Origin: Lactuca virosa
Taxonomy: Eukaryota > Streptophyta > Magnoliopsida > Asterales > Asteraceae
Reading direction: 5' to 3'
DNA: 64,000 nucleotides
Assembly: GCA_928212115.1 (NCBI GenBank)
Contig: CAKMRJ010000001.1
Coordinates: forward strand, 188,529,676-188,593,675
Both the position numbers and the translations under genes were made by a program. Below are positions 61,868-64,000 of this stretch, one piece after another (within the stretch, counting starts at the first letter, position 1; each line of letters starts with the position of its first letter). The notes under the pieces are model-generated. The model was given only the letters and a program-made list of their open reading frames with translations, was not told the origin of the DNA and searched no databases.

Positions 61868-63151
61868 TCAAATAAAATTTTGGGCAGGCAAATTGTTTAC
61901 GAGAAAGGTACCTGAAGCGACATCAGCTTCATCTTTCGCAGCTTCAAGTGTCATCTGAAAGGCTCTCGCCTTCGGCTTTGGTGGAATGTTCGGTTTTGCT
62001 GCGTCCTTCTTTTTCGGACAGTCTTTCAAAACATGCCCTTCCTGGTTACATCCAAAGCATACCCTCTTGTTGGACGGACACTCATTGGCATAATGCCCAG
62101 TCTTTCCACATTGGTAGCAAGTCACCTCATCACTACATTTTCCAGAGTGCTTTTTCTTGTACTTTTCACACCATTTCGCTTCGTCTCCTCCTCTTCCTCC
62201 AAACTTCTTAGACTTTAAAAATTTGCTTTTCTTCTTGGAACCTGAAGTTCCTTCAAACTTTTTCTTTTCGCCAACTTCAACCTTGCTGGCGGTCCTCCCC
62301 TTGATCATATTCTCAACAGACTTGGCAGCCCAAATAGCTGCCTCCAGAGTAGGTGCATGTCGTACTGGCACTGCGTACTCCCATGGGAGTCCCTTTGCGT
62401 ACCGGTCAACTTTTGTCAGCTCGTCTGGGACGATGCACAAAGCAAACTCCATTTTGTCTGTAAAGGCATTGGTGTATTCATCAACTGACATGCTGTCTTT
62501 CTTCAATGTCAGAAATTTGTTCTCCAACTCTAGCAGATTTTGGGTCGAGCAGAACTTGCGCTTGAATTGCACCAAGAACTCTGCCCAAGTCAGTTGTAGT
62601 GGCTCATTAGGGCTTAGGGTCTTCCCCAGAGTGTTCCACCAACGAACAGCGCCACCTATGAACTGACGTACTGCGAATGTGGTCTGCAACTTGCCTCTGC
62701 AACCACACGTCATGAATGCTAGCTCCATCTCCGAGATCCAATCCATAACTCCGATCGGATCTTCCTTTCCAGTGAAGGTCGATGGTTTGCAAGTCAGAAA
62801 ATCTTTGTACTTGCATCCAAGTCCACCATTTCCTCCCTCTTGGTCGTTTTGTCTAATTATTGGTGGGTTGGCTTGACCAACAACCCCACTGAAGTTTCCT
62901 CCATCCGAATGCCCTTCATTCATTTCGGGCTGTTCAACAGGCATCGTAGTTTCTTCCATATTTTGTTGTAGTAATCGCCTTATCTCTTCCATTTGGCGAT
63001 CCAACATCATCTGCATCATTGCTTGTACTCCAGCCATTGTGATTGGCTCAGGTGCAGCTGCTACAACAGGTACTTGCTCAAGTACTTGGGGTTGAGGTTG
63101 TTGATTCCTGTTTCCATTTGCATTTCCAACTCCACTGCGAGTTCTTGCCAT
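61868..63151 (-). CDS. gag: A Gag, intact frame of 427 residues
   Basis: ATG 63151 (MARTRSGVGN). Gln-rich N-terminus, a long polar linker, capsid-type region about residues 110-240 (CKYKDFLTCKPSTFTGKED, DWISEMELAF, AVRWWNTLGK, FLVQFKRKFCS), Lys-rich stretch about 300-320, then two CCHC zinc knuckles at residues 345-358 (CYQCGKTGHYANEC) and 365-378 (CFGCNQEGHVLKDC), and the RAFQMT motif near the end. The frame stops at 61868, one base out of register with protease. Forms the particle and binds RNA in its family. It is the only full-length uninterrupted Gag in the window. Confidence 0.93.
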   Translation of the reverse strand: MARTRSGVGNANGNRNQQPQPQVLEQVPVVAAAPEPITMAGVQAMMQMMLDRQMEEIRRLLQQNMEETTMPVEQPEMNEGHSDGGNFSGVVGQANPPIIRQNDQEGGNGGLGCKYKDFLTCKPSTFTGKEDPIGVMDWISEMELAFMTCGCRGKLQTTFAVRQFIGGAVRWWNTLGKTLSPNEPLQLTWAEFLVQFKRKFCSTQNLLELENKFLTLKKDSMSVDEYTNAFTDKMEFALCIVPDELTKVDRYAKGLPWEYAVPVRHAPTLEAAIWAAKSVENMIKGRTASKVEVGEKKKFEGTSGSKKKSKFLKSKKFGGRGGDEAKWCEKYKKKHSGKCSDEVTCYQCGKTGHYANECPSNKRVCFGCNQEGHVLKDCPKKKDAAKPNIPPKPKARAFQMTLEAAKDEADVASGTFLVNNLPAQNFI

Positions 63152-63501
63152 TATAATCTATATACCAAATAAGGTGAATTTAGATCTTTATCCATGATTG
63201 AGATTTTAAACTCTCCTTATCACTCCAAAACATTTACATGCTAGTTCTAATATCGTAGTCGTACGCTTAGAATCCTAAACAGATAAAGTTTCCAGATCCG
63301 GTCGGCAACAGACCATAGATCCGAACAAATAACATCATATATGGAAAACATATAACATTTAGCACATAAAAGTATTTTAGGCATCTTTCCTAAAATATAC
63401 TAGTGCTCGTGTCTAAAATGGTAGACCACTCCTCACGATCATCACTTCATTCTAAGTTTAAGTCTAGAAATCCTACAAATTCCTAGTTCGCTTAAACTAA
63501 T
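63152..63501 (-). other. A leader, non-coding
   Basis: Short leader between PBS and gag; no feature recognised. Confidence 0.65.
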
Positions 63502-63513
63502 GCTCTGATACCA
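63502..63513 (-). promoter_or_regulatory. Primer-binding site of A
   Basis: Minus strand TGGTATCAGAGC, two bases after the LTR end. Confidence 0.93.
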
Positions 63514-63515
63514 AC

Positions 63516-64000
63516 TGTGACATCCCCATTTTCACGGCCAGAAAAGACCGGTTTATTTTATGCTTTTAAAATGATTTCAGAGTAATTCTTTGATTAAAAG
63601 AGTTGCGGAATTTGTTCCCAAAACGAAATATGATAAAATAGGATTTACCAAAGCATTTCTTAAAGAAATGTATTTTCATTATATAACAAAACTCGGGATG
63701 TCATGTTCCGATACAGACCAAAAGCATAAACGGCACATTATAAGCCTTACAACAGTTATATACACTAGAGGCCTATAATTAAAATATCTTGATAAGTCGT
63801 TCAACTTATGCTCTTGTGCCACTATCTGTAATACAAAGAAAACTGAGTGGGTCAGGCTTGGGAGCCTGGTGAGCATATAGGGTTTTCAACCCACAATAAA
63901 TAAATTTATTATTTCATCAAACAACATAACCCCAATACTCATTCCCGTTATCCTCACTTTACGTCCCTAAAAACAACTATCACAAGGGACCTAGTCTAAG
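63516..64000 (-). mobile_element. A 5' LTR, cut by the window end
   Basis: Plus sequence starts TGTGACATCCCC; 485 bp visible, no coding. It does not overlap the retained part of the 3' LTR, so the pair cannot be compared. Confidence 0.8.

Larger units (their letters stand above)
27715..64000 (-). mobile_element. Element A: gypsy retrotransposon split by element B
   Basis: Minus-strand element: 5' LTR from 63516 past the window end, PBS 63502-63513, gag 61868-63151, pol 61292-61867 continued at 30846-28188, PPT and truncated 3' LTR 27715-28151. The interruption is element B: pol sequence on each side joins cleanly once B and one copy of the TGTCA duplication (30842-30846 / 61292-61296) are removed. 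Confidence 0.93.

Overview
The window is intergenic, repeat-dense DNA from a large plant genome. I found no host gene, tRNA, rRNA or CRISPR array. Almost every base can be assigned to LTR retrotransposons, one Helitron, or simple/tandem repeats. The primer-binding sites all match the 3' end of plant initiator-Met tRNA (TGGTATCAGAGC type). The LTR style (long Ty3/gypsy LTRs with blocks such as 'CATAACTTCCTCATACGAAG') suggests Asteraceae, perhaps a lettuce-like genome. That assignment is from memory of family style and was not checked.

Left part (1-27.7 kb). A partial minus-strand long LTR (element H, 1-2978) is followed by a 36-bp minisatellite with telomere-like words (2979-3445). Element F (minus strand, about 3985-20565) is a gag-only looking gypsy relative. 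Element E (plus strand, 8878-17196) sits inside it and is a complete but heavily mutated gypsy element with gag, protease, RT, RNase H and integrase in one frame. F's right LTR carries a 1,269-bp non-autonomous Helitron (18357-19625), whose empty site is visible in F's left LTR. Unassigned LTR-like sequence follows. Next comes element G (5' LTR, PBS and broken gag, 23343-27185), cut off by a fragment of a copia LTR (27186-27714).

Right part (27.7-64 kb) is a clear nest. Element A (minus strand; gag 61868-63151, pol split between 61292-61867 and 28188-30846) was split by element B (plus strand, 30847-61291, target duplication TGTCA). B's 5' LTR was split by element C (minus strand, 30899-42042, target duplication AAGTT). 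B's gag-pol frame was split by element D (plus-strand copia-type, 47501-55318, target duplication CGTTT). The order A, then B, then C and D follows directly from the nesting.

B is the most intact autonomous element: its pol has one stop codon, and it carries an extra reading frame upstream of gag. C looks like a non-autonomous relative of B; its Gag lacks the capsid region and only the tail of pol remains. D keeps LTRs, PBS and PPT, but its 6.3-kb interior is mostly non-coding.

The main unexplained signals lie in the non-coding parts of the elements. (1) D has four hairpins with a near-constant loop (CGGCATCCC type) and unrelated stems. (2) H, B and C have nine hairpins with a CCTAT loop (one of them degenerate) whose stems differ between LTR and interior copies. 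(3) A 19-nt core (CAACCAAACAAGGAACAGG) occurs eleven times in LTRs and interiors of H, B and C. (4) Different LTR families each carry their own reiterated CpG palindrome. All readings were made by eye.
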